From: Bdellovibrionota bacterium
GTDB lineage: Bacteria; Bdellovibrionota; Bdellovibrionia; Bdellovibrionales; Bdellovibrionaceae
Reading direction: 5' to 3'
DNA length: 64,000 bases
NCBI GenBank assembly: GCA_963170155.1
Contig: CAUJGP010000015.1
Location: 124,001-188,000, forward strand
Below the pieces are notes generated by a model. It made no database searches, had not been told where the DNA came from, and worked only from the letters and a program-made list of their open reading frames with translations. Both the position numbers and the translations under genes were made by a program. Each line of letters opens with the position of its first letter. Position 1 is the first letter of the stretch. Shown here piece by piece: positions 33,993 through 43,838 of the stretch.

Positions 33993-35924
33993 ATGCCAGC
34001 AGCCAACTCTGATTTTAAAATTCTGATTCGTACGATTTTATGGCTGCTGACCACTTTGATTTTTTATTCTATCATCCGATTAGAATTTCTGCTTTGGAAT
34101 TGGGATTCATGGTTTCGAAATACCGATTCCGCTTCTTTAACAGAAGCGTTTCTCCATGGACTGCGTTTTGATCTCTCAAGCATTACATGGCTGTCTTCCG
34201 TTGTTCTTTTCTTTGCTCTTTTACCTTGGCCTTCTGTTAGTATGCATCTCAAGGAAATGACCCTGAAATGTGTTTTTCTTTTAATTAATCTCCCCTTTTT
34301 ATTTTTAAACACCATTGATATAGAATTTATTCATTTTACGGGTCGGCGACTCACAACTCATAGCTACTATTTACTTGCAGAGACCCAAGGAAAGCTTCTT
34401 TCTCTTTTTACGTCCTATTGGGCCCTCTTTTCTTTCAATTTAATTTTACTCTTTCTTTACTATTATCTTATTAAAAATAATTTCAATTTAAAACACAATC
34501 CTCACCATGAATCCTATTTAAACAATTCCCAAAAAAATGGTTTTTCCCATTTTATCACAGCCTGTGACTTCTTTTTTAAAAAGTGGTTCTTCAGAATTCC
34601 CATTTCTATTTTATTACTGGTGTTATATATTATTTTTGCACGAGGTGGGTTTCAACCTAAGCCTCTGGAACTGGCTCATGCACTCTCTATGAATTCCGAC
34701 CACCGTCTCACTCATCTTGCCCTCAACAGCAGTTTTACAGTCATTCATTCTATACAAAAAAAACCTTTACGTCCCGCTCATTATTTTTCTTCTGATGAAG
34801 AGTATTCACACCTCCTCAATGCTAATACTCCTGGAACAGCTCTCCTGCCATGGACACGAAAACCTAAAAATGTTGTAATCCTAATTCTTGAATCCTTTGG
34901 GACTGAATATACAGGCTTGGATCATCCTAAAGAATTTTCATTTACTCCGTTTTTGGATTCCCTCAAAGAAAAATCAATTTACTTTCAAAATAGCTTTGCT
35001 AACGGAAGACGATCCATTGAAGCTCTCCCATCCCTCTTGGCAGGGATGCCTTCTCTTATTGACGAGCCTTTCTTAACCAGTCCTTTTCAATCAAATACCT
35101 TACCGCGCCTAGGAACCCTGCTTGCTGAAAAAGGGATTGAAACTTTATTTTTCCACGGCGGCGCCAATGGAACCATGTTTTTCCAAGAATTCACGCAACG
35201 CTTAGGCTTTAGCCAATACCGAGGCAAAAATGAATATTCCAAAACCTCTGATCAGGATGATGACAAAACCTGGGGCATTTGGGACGGACCCTTTTTCTCA
35301 TTTACTTCCCGAGAGCTCTCTCAACAGCAAAAACCTTTTCTTGCTGTTCTTTTTTCTCTTAGTTCTCACCACCCTTTTCGAGTTCCTGATGGCTATGAAA
35401 ATAAGCTGCCTAAAGGCCCTCTTCCCATTCATCAAAGCATTGCCTATACCGATCTTATGCTATCTCAGTTCTTTAAAGAAGCTTCACAAACGGAATGGTT
35501 TTCGGAAACATTATTTATCCTCACAGCCGATCACACTTCTAAAAGTTATTATGAAGAGTACCAATCCCCCCTAGGAAGTTTTCGAGTTCCACTCTTGCTC
35601 TTTTTTCCTGGAGCCGATTTTTCTGCAGAAAAAAATCTCGTTGAGATTCAAGAACCAGTTCAGCATATTGATGTCTTCCCCACCTTACTTGACCTTTTTT
35701 CTATTCCCAAAGATTCCACAAACAAATTGGGGCGCTCTCTTCTCTTAACCGGGCCACGCAAAGTCACGCTCTACTTAGACGGACAACAGCTCCTTGTTGA
35801 CCGGAATCAAACTCTTCAAGAGTCGACAAAAGGTGACCTTCACAACCCTCTTCACCCCCTGGCTCCCTCATGGAAAGCTCATCGCCAATATTTTATCAAT
35901 AGCCTTTTAGACAACCGACTTTAA
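33993..35924 (+). CDS. LtaS-type phosphoglycerol transferase / sulfatase-fold membrane enzyme
   Basis: 643 residues: five hydrophobic segments in the first 230 residues, then an extracytoplasmic sulfatase-fold domain. The metal site begins NVVILILESFGTEYTG (about 298-312). The nucleophile position reads NGRRSIEALPSLLAGMP (Ser near 340), where Gram-positive LtaS has Thr. The metal/substrate residues continue with FFHGGANGTMFF, SLSSHHPF and TADHTSKSY. Family members transfer glycerol-phosphate or phosphoethanolamine-like groups to envelope glycans or lipids. In a Gram-negative host it may make an osmoregulated-glucan or lipid modification (inference). It overlaps nothing and follows degP. Confidence 0.88.
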   Translation: MPAANSDFKILIRTILWLLTTLIFYSIIRLEFLLWNWDSWFRNTDSASLTEAFLHGLRFDLSSITWLSSVVLFFALLPWPSVSMHLKEMTLKCVFLLINLPFLFLNTIDIEFIHFTGRRLTTHSYYLLAETQGKLLSLFTSYWALFSFNLILLFLYYYLIKNNFNLKHNPHHESYLNNSQKNGFSHFITACDFFFKKWFFRIPISILLLVLYIIFARGGFQPKPLELAHALSMNSDHRLTHLALNSSFTVIHSIQKKPLRPAHYFSSDEEYSHLLNANTPGTALLPWTRKPKNVVILILESFGTEYTGLDHPKEFSFTPFLDSLKEKSIYFQNSFANGRRSIEALPSLLAGMPSLIDEPFLTSPFQSNTLPRLGTLLAEKGIETLFFHGGANGTMFFQEFTQRLGFSQYRGKNEYSKTSDQDDDKTWGIWDGPFFSFTSRELSQQQKPFLAVLFSLSSHHPFRVPDGYENKLPKGPLPIHQSIAYTDLMLSQFFKEASQTEWFSETLFILTADHTSKSYYEEYQSPLGSFRVPLLLFFPGADFSAEKNLVEIQEPVQHIDVFPTLLDLFSIPKDSTNKLGRSLLLTGPRKVTLYLDGQQLLVDRNQTLQESTKGDLHNPLHPLAPSWKAHRQYFINSLLDNRL

Positions 35925-36092
35925 ACAAGTTCAAAGGGTGGAAGGCCCCATAAACATCCCTAATTGAAACTGCCATACAACTTAAGTCCTACTTCGATCC
36001 ATGAAAAATGAACGATCAATGGCCTTGAGTTCTTTGTCTAGGTTTTACGAGTCATTTGCCATCAAGCGACAAATAAATTAAAATAGTTTAAT

Positions 36093-37313
36093 ATGAAACC
36101 TCTGAATCAAAGACTTCAATTCGTTCTGCAAAAAAACGGAATGATTGATGACAAAAACCAGCTTCACGTTGGCGATCCTCATCGTCTTCTTAGCATTTTA
36201 AATGAAGAATTTGAAATCAGTGACGAAAACTCACGAAAAATTCGCAAAGACATAGAAAAATTAAAAGTCGTCTTAGACACCACTCCTTGCACAGTTTCAT
36301 GGATCGACCGTAACTTAAATTATGAAGGAATCAACAAAACACTGGCTGAGCTCTGTAAACGCCCTAGCTCAGAATTTGTAGGCAAACAGATCGGTTACTA
36401 CTCAAAAGATAAATACTTTTATCACTTTGCCCAAAAACTTTTTACGCAAGATGAACCCAGCATTCGTGAAGAACTCATCGGTCATATCGAAGGCGAGGAT
36501 AAAACTTTCTGGGTCATCGGCACCAAATACGATCAAGGACGCCGTGCTGTAATCATGGGGATTGACGTCACAGAAGTCAGAAACTTAGAACAAACAATAA
36601 CGGTCATGGATAAACTTTCAGCTTTGGGAGAAATGGTCGCTAATATTATTCACGAAGTGAATAATCCCCTGGCATCCATCAAGGCGTGTGCTCAACTCAT
36701 TCCCAAGTTTATCTCCAATAATGATCTTGAAAAAGCCACACAGCTCAGTAATAAAATTGATACAACAACAACTAAAATATCCAAAATCATCAAAGGAATT
36801 AAAACTTTTGTAAGAAGAGGCAATTCAGACCCCCACGAAACCTTGAGGCTGAAACATCTTATTGAAGATGCCTATATTATTTGTGAAGGTCGCTTTAAAG
36901 AAAAAAACATCCAATTCATTCCTCCAACCGAAGAAGAATCCATTATACTAATCACATGTAACGTCACAGAGATTTTTCAGATTTTCGTCAATCTCATGAC
37001 CAACTCCATCGACGCCATTGAAGGTTTAGAAGACCGTTGGATCAAAATTTCAGCCCACCAAGAAGGAACAACGATCAGCGTGCATTTTGTGGATTCAGGG
37101 ACAGGAATCCCTGAATTTGTAGCCAAAAATTTATTTAAATCTTTCTTCACAACCAAAGCTGTGGGCAAAGGAACTGGCTTAGGCCTTTCTCTTTGCAAGA
37201 AAATAATGGAATCTCATAATGGAAGTATTCTCATTGACCCGAGTCAACCAAATACAACCTTTATCCTTACCTTCAAAAACCAAAATGAAAATTTAGTTGG
37301 GAGTGCTGTATGA
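36093..37313 (+). CDS. Cytoplasmic PAS-domain sensor histidine kinase
   Basis: 406 residues, no transmembrane segment. An N-terminal helix leads to a PAS-like domain (LDTTPCTVSWIDRNLNYEGI ... AVIMGIDVTEV). The HisKA phosphoacceptor is His near residue 187 (ANIIHEVNNPLASIKA). The HATPase_c domain has its N box in IFVNLMTNSIDAIEG, G1 in VDSGTGIPE and G2 in GKGTGLGLSLCKK. NtrB/HydH-like in layout. No response regulator is adjacent. It overlaps the next gene by ATGA, so the small secreted protein is co-translated. Confidence 0.9.
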   Translation: MKPLNQRLQFVLQKNGMIDDKNQLHVGDPHRLLSILNEEFEISDENSRKIRKDIEKLKVVLDTTPCTVSWIDRNLNYEGINKTLAELCKRPSSEFVGKQIGYYSKDKYFYHFAQKLFTQDEPSIREELIGHIEGEDKTFWVIGTKYDQGRRAVIMGIDVTEVRNLEQTITVMDKLSALGEMVANIIHEVNNPLASIKACAQLIPKFISNNDLEKATQLSNKIDTTTTKISKIIKGIKTFVRRGNSDPHETLRLKHLIEDAYIICEGRFKEKNIQFIPPTEEESIILITCNVTEIFQIFVNLMTNSIDAIEGLEDRWIKISAHQEGTTISVHFVDSGTGIPEFVAKNLFKSFFTTKAVGKGTGLGLSLCKKIMESHNGSILIDPSQPNTTFILTFKNQNENLVGSAV

Positions 37314-38011
37314 AAAAAATAACCCTATGGATTCTCTTCGCCATGATCAACAATTACGTTTCTCCGGTGCTCGCGCAAGAAAACCCCGCGGATGAAGGAA
37401 AACGAATTGACGAAATCATCAAAGGGGAGCGTACCAACTGCAATCATGTCGCCGACCAAGGGATGACACCGACTCTTCTCTTTGAAACCCTAAGCCCTAA
37501 AATGACCGTCAACGAGCCCGCTAGCATTTTATCTTTACAAATGAAAATTATTTATTATCGTTGCATTAAAAAAAATCCATCCGATTCTCCCGAATTCATG
37601 GTTGCAAGCCCCAGCACTCCCTACAAATACACTGTCGAGCAATTGGATGGTTCCGCCAACACGATCAACGTCAATCATCAAGCTCATCGGTTTAATATCA
37701 AATTCAAGAGTCTCACTTTAGAACCTGGTTATCCGCAAAAGATAGGGAGTACCGGAAATGTTCATCTTATTCAGCTTGATATTCCTTTAAAAAAACTTCT
37801 GACCCCTAGTCAAGAAATTCAGCTTAGAAATGGAAGTGAATTAAACTTAAGCCTTCCCGTCGTGAGTGAGGTTTCTACAGACTACGCCATCGGTACTCAA
37901 ACAAAAAGTAACACAGGATTCGCCGCTGGATCCACTTTTACCTGGAATTTTAAACTCTCCATGAAAGGTAAAAAGACGATGAAAGTAGAACTACAAAACA
38001 TCAAACAATAA
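37310..38011 (+). CDS. Secreted protein of unknown function coupled to the histidine kinase
   Basis: 233 residues with a signal peptide (WILFAMINNYVSPVLA) and a beta-rich body with no recognised domain. The ATG overlaps the kinase's stop (ATGA), so it is translated with it. A periplasmic ligand-binding or envelope sensor role is possible, but nothing in the sequence shows it, and the kinase itself appears cytoplasmic. Confidence 0.6.
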   Translation: MKKITLWILFAMINNYVSPVLAQENPADEGKRIDEIIKGERTNCNHVADQGMTPTLLFETLSPKMTVNEPASILSLQMKIIYYRCIKKNPSDSPEFMVASPSTPYKYTVEQLDGSANTINVNHQAHRFNIKFKSLTLEPGYPQKIGSTGNVHLIQLDIPLKKLLTPSQEIQLRNGSELNLSLPVVSEVSTDYAIGTQTKSNTGFAAGSTFTWNFKLSMKGKKTMKVELQNIKQ

Positions 38012-38062
38012 AACTCACGATCTTCACTTTTACCCAATAACAGCAATAGTCCCTAAAGGCCG

Positions 38063-38088
38063 GGCCAAGAAAAAGAAAGTTCTTGGCC
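38063..38088. terminator. Shared hairpin between convergent genes
   Basis: GGCCAAGAA (38063-38071) and TTCTTGGCC (38080-38088) are perfect complements around an eight-base loop. It lies between the stop at 38011 (plus) and the icmF stop at 38107 (minus), so it probably terminates both. T-tracts are short. Confidence 0.55.
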
Positions 38089-38106
38089 GTTTCAGTCGGA
38101 GTGTCA

Positions 38107-41100
38107 TCACAAATTGCGACGATACTGCCCTCCCACTTCATAGAGAGCCTGAGAAATTTGATAAAGAGAACACACTTGCGACGCCTCCAAAAGCGCTTCA
38201 AAAATATTACCTCCGGCCACAACATGAGCTTTTAGTTTTTTCAATGCCGCTGGAGTTTCTTGAATATGAGTTTTTTGAAATAAATGACAGCTCTTCAATT
38301 GCGCTTGCTTTTCATCATAACTGGCCCTGGCTAATTCAATGCGAGGTGGTTTGTAATCAGCTTCCAGTGTTTTTGGATTGATAAAGGTATTTACACCAAT
38401 GATTGGCAACTCACCAGAGTGTTTCAAGTGCTCATAATACAGAGATTCCTCTTGAATCTTAGATCTTTGGTATTGGGTTTCCATAGCTCCCAAAACCCCG
38501 CCTCTTTCATTGATACGCAAAAATTCCTCAAGCACAGCTTCTTCGACAAGTTCCGTAAGTTCTTCGACCCAATAGGCACCTTGCACCGGGTTTTCATTCT
38601 TCATCATACCAAACTCACGATTAATGATCATTTGAATAGCCATGGCCCGGCGAACTGATTCTTCCGTCGGAGTGGTGATGGCCTCATCGTAAGCATTTGT
38701 ATGAAGGGAGTTACAATGGTCATAAAGGGCAATCAGCGCCTGTAAGGTTGTTCGGATATCATTAAAATCAATCTCCTGAGCATGAAGGGATCGACCACTC
38801 GTTTGAATATGATATTTCAATTTCTGTGATCGATCATTCGCTCCATATTTATTTTTCATGACAATGGCCCATATCCTACGGGCCACCCGTCCTAAAACAG
38901 TGTATTCAGGATCAAGACCATTGCTGAAGAAAAAAGACAGATTTGGCGCAAAATCATCAATGGCCAATCCTCGCGACAAATAATATTCGACAAAAGTAAA
39001 TCCATTTGAAAGTGTGAAAGCCAATTGACTGATCGGATTCGCTCCTGCTTCGGCGATATGGTAACCTGAGATACTGACGGAATAAAAATTGCGAACTTTC
39101 TTCTGAACGAAGTATTCTTGAATATCACCCATCATTTTCAAAGCAAATTGAATAGAAAAAATACAGGTGTTTTGCCCTTGGTCTTCTTTAAGAATATCCG
39201 CTTGTACCGTACCTCGCACCTGTTGCAAGGTCTCTTCTTTGATTTTTTGAATTTCAGTGACAGTTAAAGACCGTTTTACTTGTTTCTCATATTTTTTAAG
39301 ATTTTGATCAATCGCCGTATTAAAGAAAAAAGCCAAAATAATCGGAGCCGGTCCATTGATAGTCATACTGACGCTTGTATTAGGAGCTGTCAGATCAAAA
39401 CCTTCGTACAATTTTTTCATATCATCCAAAGTGCATATGCTAACGCCGCTCTCTCCCACTTTTCCAAAAATATCTGGGCGAGTGTCAGGATCTTGACCAT
39501 AGAGAGTCACGCTATCAAACGCCGTTGAGAGACGATGCGCTTTTTCACCCTTGCATAAATAATGAAAGCGGCGGTTGGTACGTTCTGGTCCTCCCTCACC
39601 CGCAAACATGCGCTTAGGTTCTTCATCTGTTCTTTTGAGAGGAAAAACCCCCGCGGTGAAAGGAAACTCTCCCGGAACGTTCTCCAAGCGTAAATAACGA
39701 TAGCGATCTCCCCAATCCCTCATATTGGGGATGGCTACTCTCGGAATTCTAAGGCCGCTTAAGCTTCTCGTGACAAGAGGCTGTGAAAACACTCGATCCC
39801 GCACGGCGAATTTCAACTCATCTTCGCGGTATCTCTTTTGAAACTCACCCCACGCGTCCAATGAATCTAATTCTTCCTGTGGAAACTCCGCTCGCAAGTT
39901 TTTGATGGCTTCTAAATAAATTTTTTGTAGTGAATCATCAGGATACTGAGAGGATGTTTGATACAAGGCTCCCAACAAGCTCGCTTTCTCCGCCCGCTCT
40001 TTCGTGTGATTTTTGTAAACACGAACGGTCTGTGTAATTTCAGCGAGATAATTTTGCCTCTCACTGGGAATAATAGCGTGGGTTGAATGCACCTGACGAG
40101 AAGCTAAGTAAGTTTCATCCACTGTCCATCGGAGGTTCAAATCATGAATTTTTTTATTCAAAGCCACAAATAATTGATCCACACCACTATCACAAAATTG
40201 AGCGGCTTGAGTGGCAAAAACAGGAACTGCCACCTCGGGATCAAAAATTTTCCTTGATCGACGGTATTGTTTGCTCACATCTCTCAGCGCATCTTTAGAT
40301 CCGCGGCGATCCGACTTGTTAATCGCAATGAGGTCCGCAAAATCAATCATATCGATTTTTTCCAACTGACTTTGAGCTCCAAACTCTGAAGTCATCACAT
40401 ACAAACTCACATCGCTCATCTCAGTGATAGCCATATTGCCTTGACCAATACCACTGGTCTCCGCAATCAAAAGATCGAAATTCAATGTTTTACAAAACTC
40501 AAGCATCGAGGGTAGAGCCTCAGAAATCTCTTTGCCCGACCCTCGAGAGGCCACCGATCTCATAAACACGCGGGAGCGAGAGAGACTATTCATACGAATA
40601 CGATCCCCTAAAAGACTTCCTCCTGTTTTTCGCTTTGAAGGATCAACGCATAAAATACCAATTTTAACCTCTGGATAAGCCTCCAAAAAACGCAAAACCA
40701 ATTCGTCAATTAATGACGACTTTCCTGCACCTCCCGTACCTGTGATTCCCAATACCAGAGGTCGTTCTTCTGTCTTCAATTTAAAAGACTTCAAATGAAC
40801 TTGATCCTCAAAAGCTGATTTGGATTCGATAGCGCTTAAAGCCACTCCCAACTCTCGGTGAGGAATTGTATCTTGAGCATCGATAGCCTGAAGCTCAGCT
40901 GGAGAAACACCTCGCTGGTCTCCTGTCGTCGATATGTTCGATAATGTTTTTTGAAAGTTTTGAAAGGCTTCGGTAATAGAAAAATCACATCCTTCCATAA
41001 TCATGGCAATCATTCCATCCAGACCCAGCTTTCGCCCATCATCAGGATGAAAAATTTGGGCGATTCCATAATTTTCTAATTCTGCTTTTTCTTCATAAAT

Positions 41101-41403
41101 AATAACACCGCCGCCGCCGCCATAAATTTTAACGTAGCTGGCCCCTGCTGAATTCAAGAGATCTCTCATGTACTTGAAGTACTCTAAATGCCCCCCCTGA
41201 TAGGAGCTAATGCAAATTCCTTGAGCTCCCTCTTGCAAGGCTGTCTTAACAACATCCAAGACAGAACGATTATGCCCTAAGTGAATCACTTCTGCACCCG
41301 CCTCTTGGAGCAGTCGCCGAATCATATTAATAGAAGCATCATGACCGTCAAAGAGTGAGGCCGCTGTAACAATTCGAATGGGGTTCTTCGGTTGGTATTT
41401 CAT
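38107..41403 (-). CDS. icmF: Fused isobutyryl-CoA mutase (B12-dependent, with MeaB-type G-protein domain)
   Basis: 1098 residues in the IcmF order: the cobalamin-binding domain ([19 protein letters not shown], His ligand in DGHD, residues 1-140), then a MeaB-like GTPase (Walker [10 protein letters not shown] near residue 222, NKSD near 364), then a linker and a C-terminal mutase TIM barrel. Related sequences interconvert isobutyryl-CoA and n-butyryl-CoA, and some act on pivalyl-CoA or 2-hydroxyisobutyryl-CoA. The G domain gates cofactor loading. It is the last gene of a three-gene minus-strand run with an enoyl-CoA hydratase (6-base gap) and a hydroxyacyl-CoA dehydrogenase, so it likely serves valine/short-chain acyl-CoA breakdown. 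Substrate specificity cannot be set here. Confidence 0.93.
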   Translation of the reverse strand: MKYQPKNPIRIVTAASLFDGHDASINMIRRLLQEAGAEVIHLGHNRSVLDVVKTALQEGAQGICISSYQGGHLEYFKYMRDLLNSAGASYVKIYGGGGGVIIYEEKAELENYGIAQIFHPDDGRKLGLDGMIAMIMEGCDFSITEAFQNFQKTLSNISTTGDQRGVSPAELQAIDAQDTIPHRELGVALSAIESKSAFEDQVHLKSFKLKTEERPLVLGITGTGGAGKSSLIDELVLRFLEAYPEVKIGILCVDPSKRKTGGSLLGDRIRMNSLSRSRVFMRSVASRGSGKEISEALPSMLEFCKTLNFDLLIAETSGIGQGNMAITEMSDVSLYVMTSEFGAQSQLEKIDMIDFADLIAINKSDRRGSKDALRDVSKQYRRSRKIFDPEVAVPVFATQAAQFCDSGVDQLFVALNKKIHDLNLRWTVDETYLASRQVHSTHAIIPSERQNYLAEITQTVRVYKNHTKERAEKASLLGALYQTSSQYPDDSLQKIYLEAIKNLRAEFPQEELDSLDAWGEFQKRYREDELKFAVRDRVFSQPLVTRSLSGLRIPRVAIPNMRDWGDRYRYLRLENVPGEFPFTAGVFPLKRTDEEPKRMFAGEGGPERTNRRFHYLCKGEKAHRLSTAFDSVTLYGQDPDTRPDIFGKVGESGVSICTLDDMKKLYEGFDLTAPNTSVSMTINGPAPIILAFFFNTAIDQNLKKYEKQVKRSLTVTEIQKIKEETLQQVRGTVQADILKEDQGQNTCIFSIQFALKMMGDIQEYFVQKKVRNFYSVSISGYHIAEAGANPISQLAFTLSNGFTFVEYYLSRGLAIDDFAPNLSFFFSNGLDPEYTVLGRVARRIWAIVMKNKYGANDRSQKLKYHIQTSGRSLHAQEIDFNDIRTTLQALIALYDHCNSLHTNAYDEAITTPTEESVRRAMAIQMIINREFGMMKNENPVQGAYWVEELTELVEEAVLEEFLRINERGGVLGAMETQYQRSKIQEESLYYEHLKHSGELPIIGVNTFINPKTLEADYKPPRIELARASYDEKQAQLKSCHLFQKTHIQETPAALKKLKAHVVAGGNIFEALLEASQVCSLYQISQALYEVGGQYRRNL

Positions 41404-41409
41404 TCTAAC

Positions 41410-42201
41410 CTAATTTCCATTAAATTGAGCTTTGCGCTTTTCAATAAAAGCCGTCATTCCCTCTCGGCTATCCTTAAACTGAAAGAGCTGACTAAAACTG
41501 CTGGATTCAAGAGCTAAAGCACCATCAATATCGATATCATAACCATCCAAAACCACCCGCTTCACAGAAGCAACAGCTCGAGGACCTCGAGTCATCAGGG
41601 ATTTTGCTGTTTTAATGGCAAAGGGAAGTAACTCTGCAGCTGGCAAAACTTTTTGAACTAAACTAATCTGAGAGGCCTCACCTGCGGCAATCATCTCTCC
41701 GGTCATTGCCATTTCTCTTGCTTTATTAAGACCTACAACGCGAGATAAACGCACACATCCTCCAAAGCCAGGCATTAATCCCAAACTCACTTCGGGTAAT
41801 CCAAACTTAGCATTATCAGACGCATAAATAAAATCGCAGCTCAAGGCTAACTCAAGACCTCCTCCTAAAGCAAACCCGTTCACAGCAGCAATCACCGGAA
41901 GACGAAGCATTTCCAACTGTCTGAAAACTCGCTGGCCTTTTTCGGCAAACAAGCGTGCTTCTTCGGCTTCTAATGATATCATTTCTTTGATATCGGCGCC
42001 TGCGACAAAAGCCTTTTCTCCACTTCCCGTCAAAATAAGGGCACGGGCTTCCATCGTGGGTTTTTCTTGTAGAAAGTGGATCGCTTGTTCTAATTCAAGA
42101 ATGGTCTCTCGGTTCAAAGCATTCAGAGCCTGAGGTCTACTCATGGTGAGAATCCACAATCCATTTTCTTCCATCTTAAGCTGAAGGTTTTTCCATTCCA
42201 T
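41410..42201 (-). CDS. Enoyl-CoA hydratase (crotonase superfamily)
   Basis: About 263 residues from the ATG at 42201, chosen because GAGGAG lies just upstream; an earlier in-frame ATG adds a Lys/Arg-rich stretch with no homology. The oxyanion-hole and active-site segments are present: EKAFVAGADIKEM, NGFALGGGLELALSCDF (first catalytic Glu) and FGLPEVSLGLMPGFGG (second Glu). It hydrates 2-enoyl-CoA thioesters. Together with the neighbouring dehydrogenase it forms a hydratase/dehydrogenase pair for short acyl-CoAs. Confidence 0.9.
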   Translation of the reverse strand: MEWKNLQLKMEENGLWILTMSRPQALNALNRETILELEQAIHFLQEKPTMEARALILTGSGEKAFVAGADIKEMISLEAEEARLFAEKGQRVFRQLEMLRLPVIAAVNGFALGGGLELALSCDFIYASDNAKFGLPEVSLGLMPGFGGCVRLSRVVGLNKAREMAMTGEMIAAGEASQISLVQKVLPAAELLPFAIKTAKSLMTRGPRAVASVKRVVLDGYDIDIDGALALESSSFSQLFQFKDSREGMTAFIEKRKAQFNGN

Positions 42202-42272
42202 GTTTGACTCCTCTGATCTATTCTTATTTTTCTTTCTCTTTCTTATTTTTCTGACTGTTTTTATTTTTATTC
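42202..42272 (-). repeat. A/G-rich imperfect repeat between hydroxyacyl-CoA dehydrogenase and hydratase genes
   Basis: Read on the minus strand, the 71-base spacer is almost pure purine and repeats an AAAAATAAGAA-like unit several times, ending in GAGGAG. A tract like this is slippage-prone and may vary between strains. Confidence 0.4.
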
Positions 42273-43145
42273 TTATTTTTGATATTGATAAAAACCACGA
42301 CCTGATTTTCGGCCGAGCCATCCTGCCTCAACATATTTTATTAACAAAGGACAAGGACGATATTTAGGGTCTCCAAGGCCATCGTACAAAACGTTCAGGA
42401 TAGCTAAACAAGTATCTAAGCCCACAAAATCCGCGAGAGTCAATGGACCCATGGGTTGATTCGTCCCCAGCTTCATAGCCTCATCAATTGCCTCCACGGT
42501 TCCAATTCCTTCATACAAAACATACATGGCTTCATTAATCATGGGCATAAGGATACGATTTACCAAAAAGCCAGGCATATCTTTGGCCGATTCAACAAAA
42601 ACTTTTCCCATTTTCTCAGACATTTGACGAATCATTGTGAACGTCTCATCTGACGTTTGCAGCCCTCGAATTCCCTCAACCAATTTCATCAAAGGAACAG
42701 GATTCATAAAGTGCATCCCTGCCACCTTCTCCGGCCTTCGAGTGGCCGCTGCCATTTTGGTAATTGAAATAGAAGAGGTGTTTGAAACAAGAAGCGCATG
42801 AGCGGGTAAAACCTCATCCACTTGCTTGAATATTTTTAATTTTAATTCAATGTTTTCAGTGGCTGCTTCAATAACAATATCGGCGGCTTTAAAAGACTGA
42901 ACTTCCGTCGTCGTTTTGATTCGACTCAAAGTTTCACTCTTTTGTGCTTCTGTGATCACACCTTTTTTAATCAATCGATCCAAACTGGTCTGGATCGTGG
43001 TCATTCCCTTCGTCAAAGCTTCTGATGAAATATCCTGCATAATCACGGTAAAACCAGAGGCTGCTGCCACTTGAGCAATCCCATTGCCCATTTGACCGGC
43101 ACCAACAATCCCTACTGTCTTCAGTTCAACCTTATTGTTTTGCAT
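42273..43145 (-). CDS. 3-hydroxyacyl-CoA (3-hydroxybutyryl-CoA) dehydrogenase
   Basis: 290 residues. The NAD-binding motif GxGxxG is in GIVGAGQMGNGIAQVAAASG. HFMNPVPLMKLVEGIRG (catalytic His region), KDMPGFLVNRIL and the C-terminal domain (GTNQPMGPLTLADFVGLD) are typical of Hbd/PaaH enzymes. It oxidises 3-hydroxyacyl-CoA to 3-ketoacyl-CoA. It is first in the run leading to the hydratase and icmF. GAAGGAGAG lies upstream of the ATG at 43145. Confidence 0.92.
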   Translation of the reverse strand: MQNNKVELKTVGIVGAGQMGNGIAQVAAASGFTVIMQDISSEALTKGMTTIQTSLDRLIKKGVITEAQKSETLSRIKTTTEVQSFKAADIVIEAATENIELKLKIFKQVDEVLPAHALLVSNTSSISITKMAAATRRPEKVAGMHFMNPVPLMKLVEGIRGLQTSDETFTMIRQMSEKMGKVFVESAKDMPGFLVNRILMPMINEAMYVLYEGIGTVEAIDEAMKLGTNQPMGPLTLADFVGLDTCLAILNVLYDGLGDPKYRPCPLLIKYVEAGWLGRKSGRGFYQYQK

Positions 43146-43255
43146 AAAAACTCTCCTTCGTAATGAAGCGTAGATTAGGTTGGCTTGTCTAAAATGTCGA
43201 GTCTATTTATGGATCTATTCAAGAAGTCACTGGAGACAATTGCTCTCTAGTTCAA

Positions 43256-43393
43256 ATGAATCTTAAAACCTCTTTGATAAAGGGAGAGATGCTCCGACCT
43301 TCAAAAATTGAAGAGGTTTGTGCAAACATCACAATGCTTTCACCGCGACAGAATAAGAAGCTCGTTTTGAAATCATTCTGGGATGAAAGTTGA
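43256..43393 (+). CDS. Possible short open frame, low support
   Basis: 45 residues from an ATG at 43256 to a TGA at 43391-43393 (MNLKTSLIKGEMLRPSK...). Composition is protein-like but there is no ribosome site and no recognised family. It lies in a 480-base gap that also holds the frame at 43430-43552. Both may be leftovers of one eroded gene. Confidence 0.2.
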   Translation: MNLKTSLIKGEMLRPSKIEEVCANITMLSPRQNKKLVLKSFWDES

Positions 43394-43429
43394 TAAAGAA
43401 TAAGCAAACACAAATCACAGTCATTAATA

Positions 43430-43552
43430 ATGAGACGTTGGAAGGAACATAAATATTTGCTCCAACCAAATGGAAAGCGGCTCACGCATTTACAGTTCAA
43501 ATTAAAGAGAACCTCATTGTTCTGGTCGAAATTATCGTTGTACGAAGGATAG
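43430..43552 (+). CDS. Possible short basic open frame or gene remnant
   Basis: 40 residues from an ATG at 43430 to TAG (MRRWKEHKYLLQPNGKRLT...). The K/R-W-x-x-HKYLL start and basic character recall DDE transposase tails, but the match is too short to assign. No ribosome site is evident. A mobile-element remnant is one explanation. Confidence 0.2.
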   Translation: MRRWKEHKYLLQPNGKRLTHLQFKLKRTSLFWSKLSLYEG

Positions 43553-43626
43553 GAAATACTCCCAGAATAATTACCGAGAGTAGAGTATAGACGTCCATTG
43601 GATATGGACATGAATCTCAAAGAGTC

Positions 43627-43830
43627 TTAGTGACTCTCGATGTTCTCAGTCTCTGGAGTGTCATTAGCTTCATCATCGACTTCATCCTCAATATCTACTA
43701 AATGAGCACTGTCTTCCAACTGACTCAAATGTTTTTCATACTCTGCCTTGGTGATGAATCCCTGGGATAAATTATACTCTAAAAGTCGAACATCATATTT
43801 CATTTTTCCCATGGCTTTTTCAAACGACAT
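43627..43830 (-). CDS. Small acidic protein of unknown function
   Basis: 67 residues. A helical core (MSFEKAMGKMKYDVRLLEYN then GFITKAEYEKHLSQLED) ends in a very acidic tail (DEVDDEANDTPETENIES). The core has the look of short C-terminal oligomerisation domains, but I would not name it. The ATG at 43830 follows AGGAGAAA, and it starts nine bases after the rhomboid stop, so it is the last gene of the sppA-HIT-rhomboid operon. Confidence 0.7.
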   Translation of the reverse strand: MSFEKAMGKMKYDVRLLEYNLSQGFITKAEYEKHLSQLEDSAHLVDIEDEVDDEANDTPETENIESH

Positions 43831-43838
43831 ATTTTCTC

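Noticed and set aside
36977-37198. 73-codon minus-strand frame inside the histidine kinase
   Set aside because: Shadow of the conserved HATPase_c coding region.
43252-43620. 122-codon minus-strand frame
   Set aside because: Cys/Phe/Ser-rich shadow composition, no ribosome site, no family.
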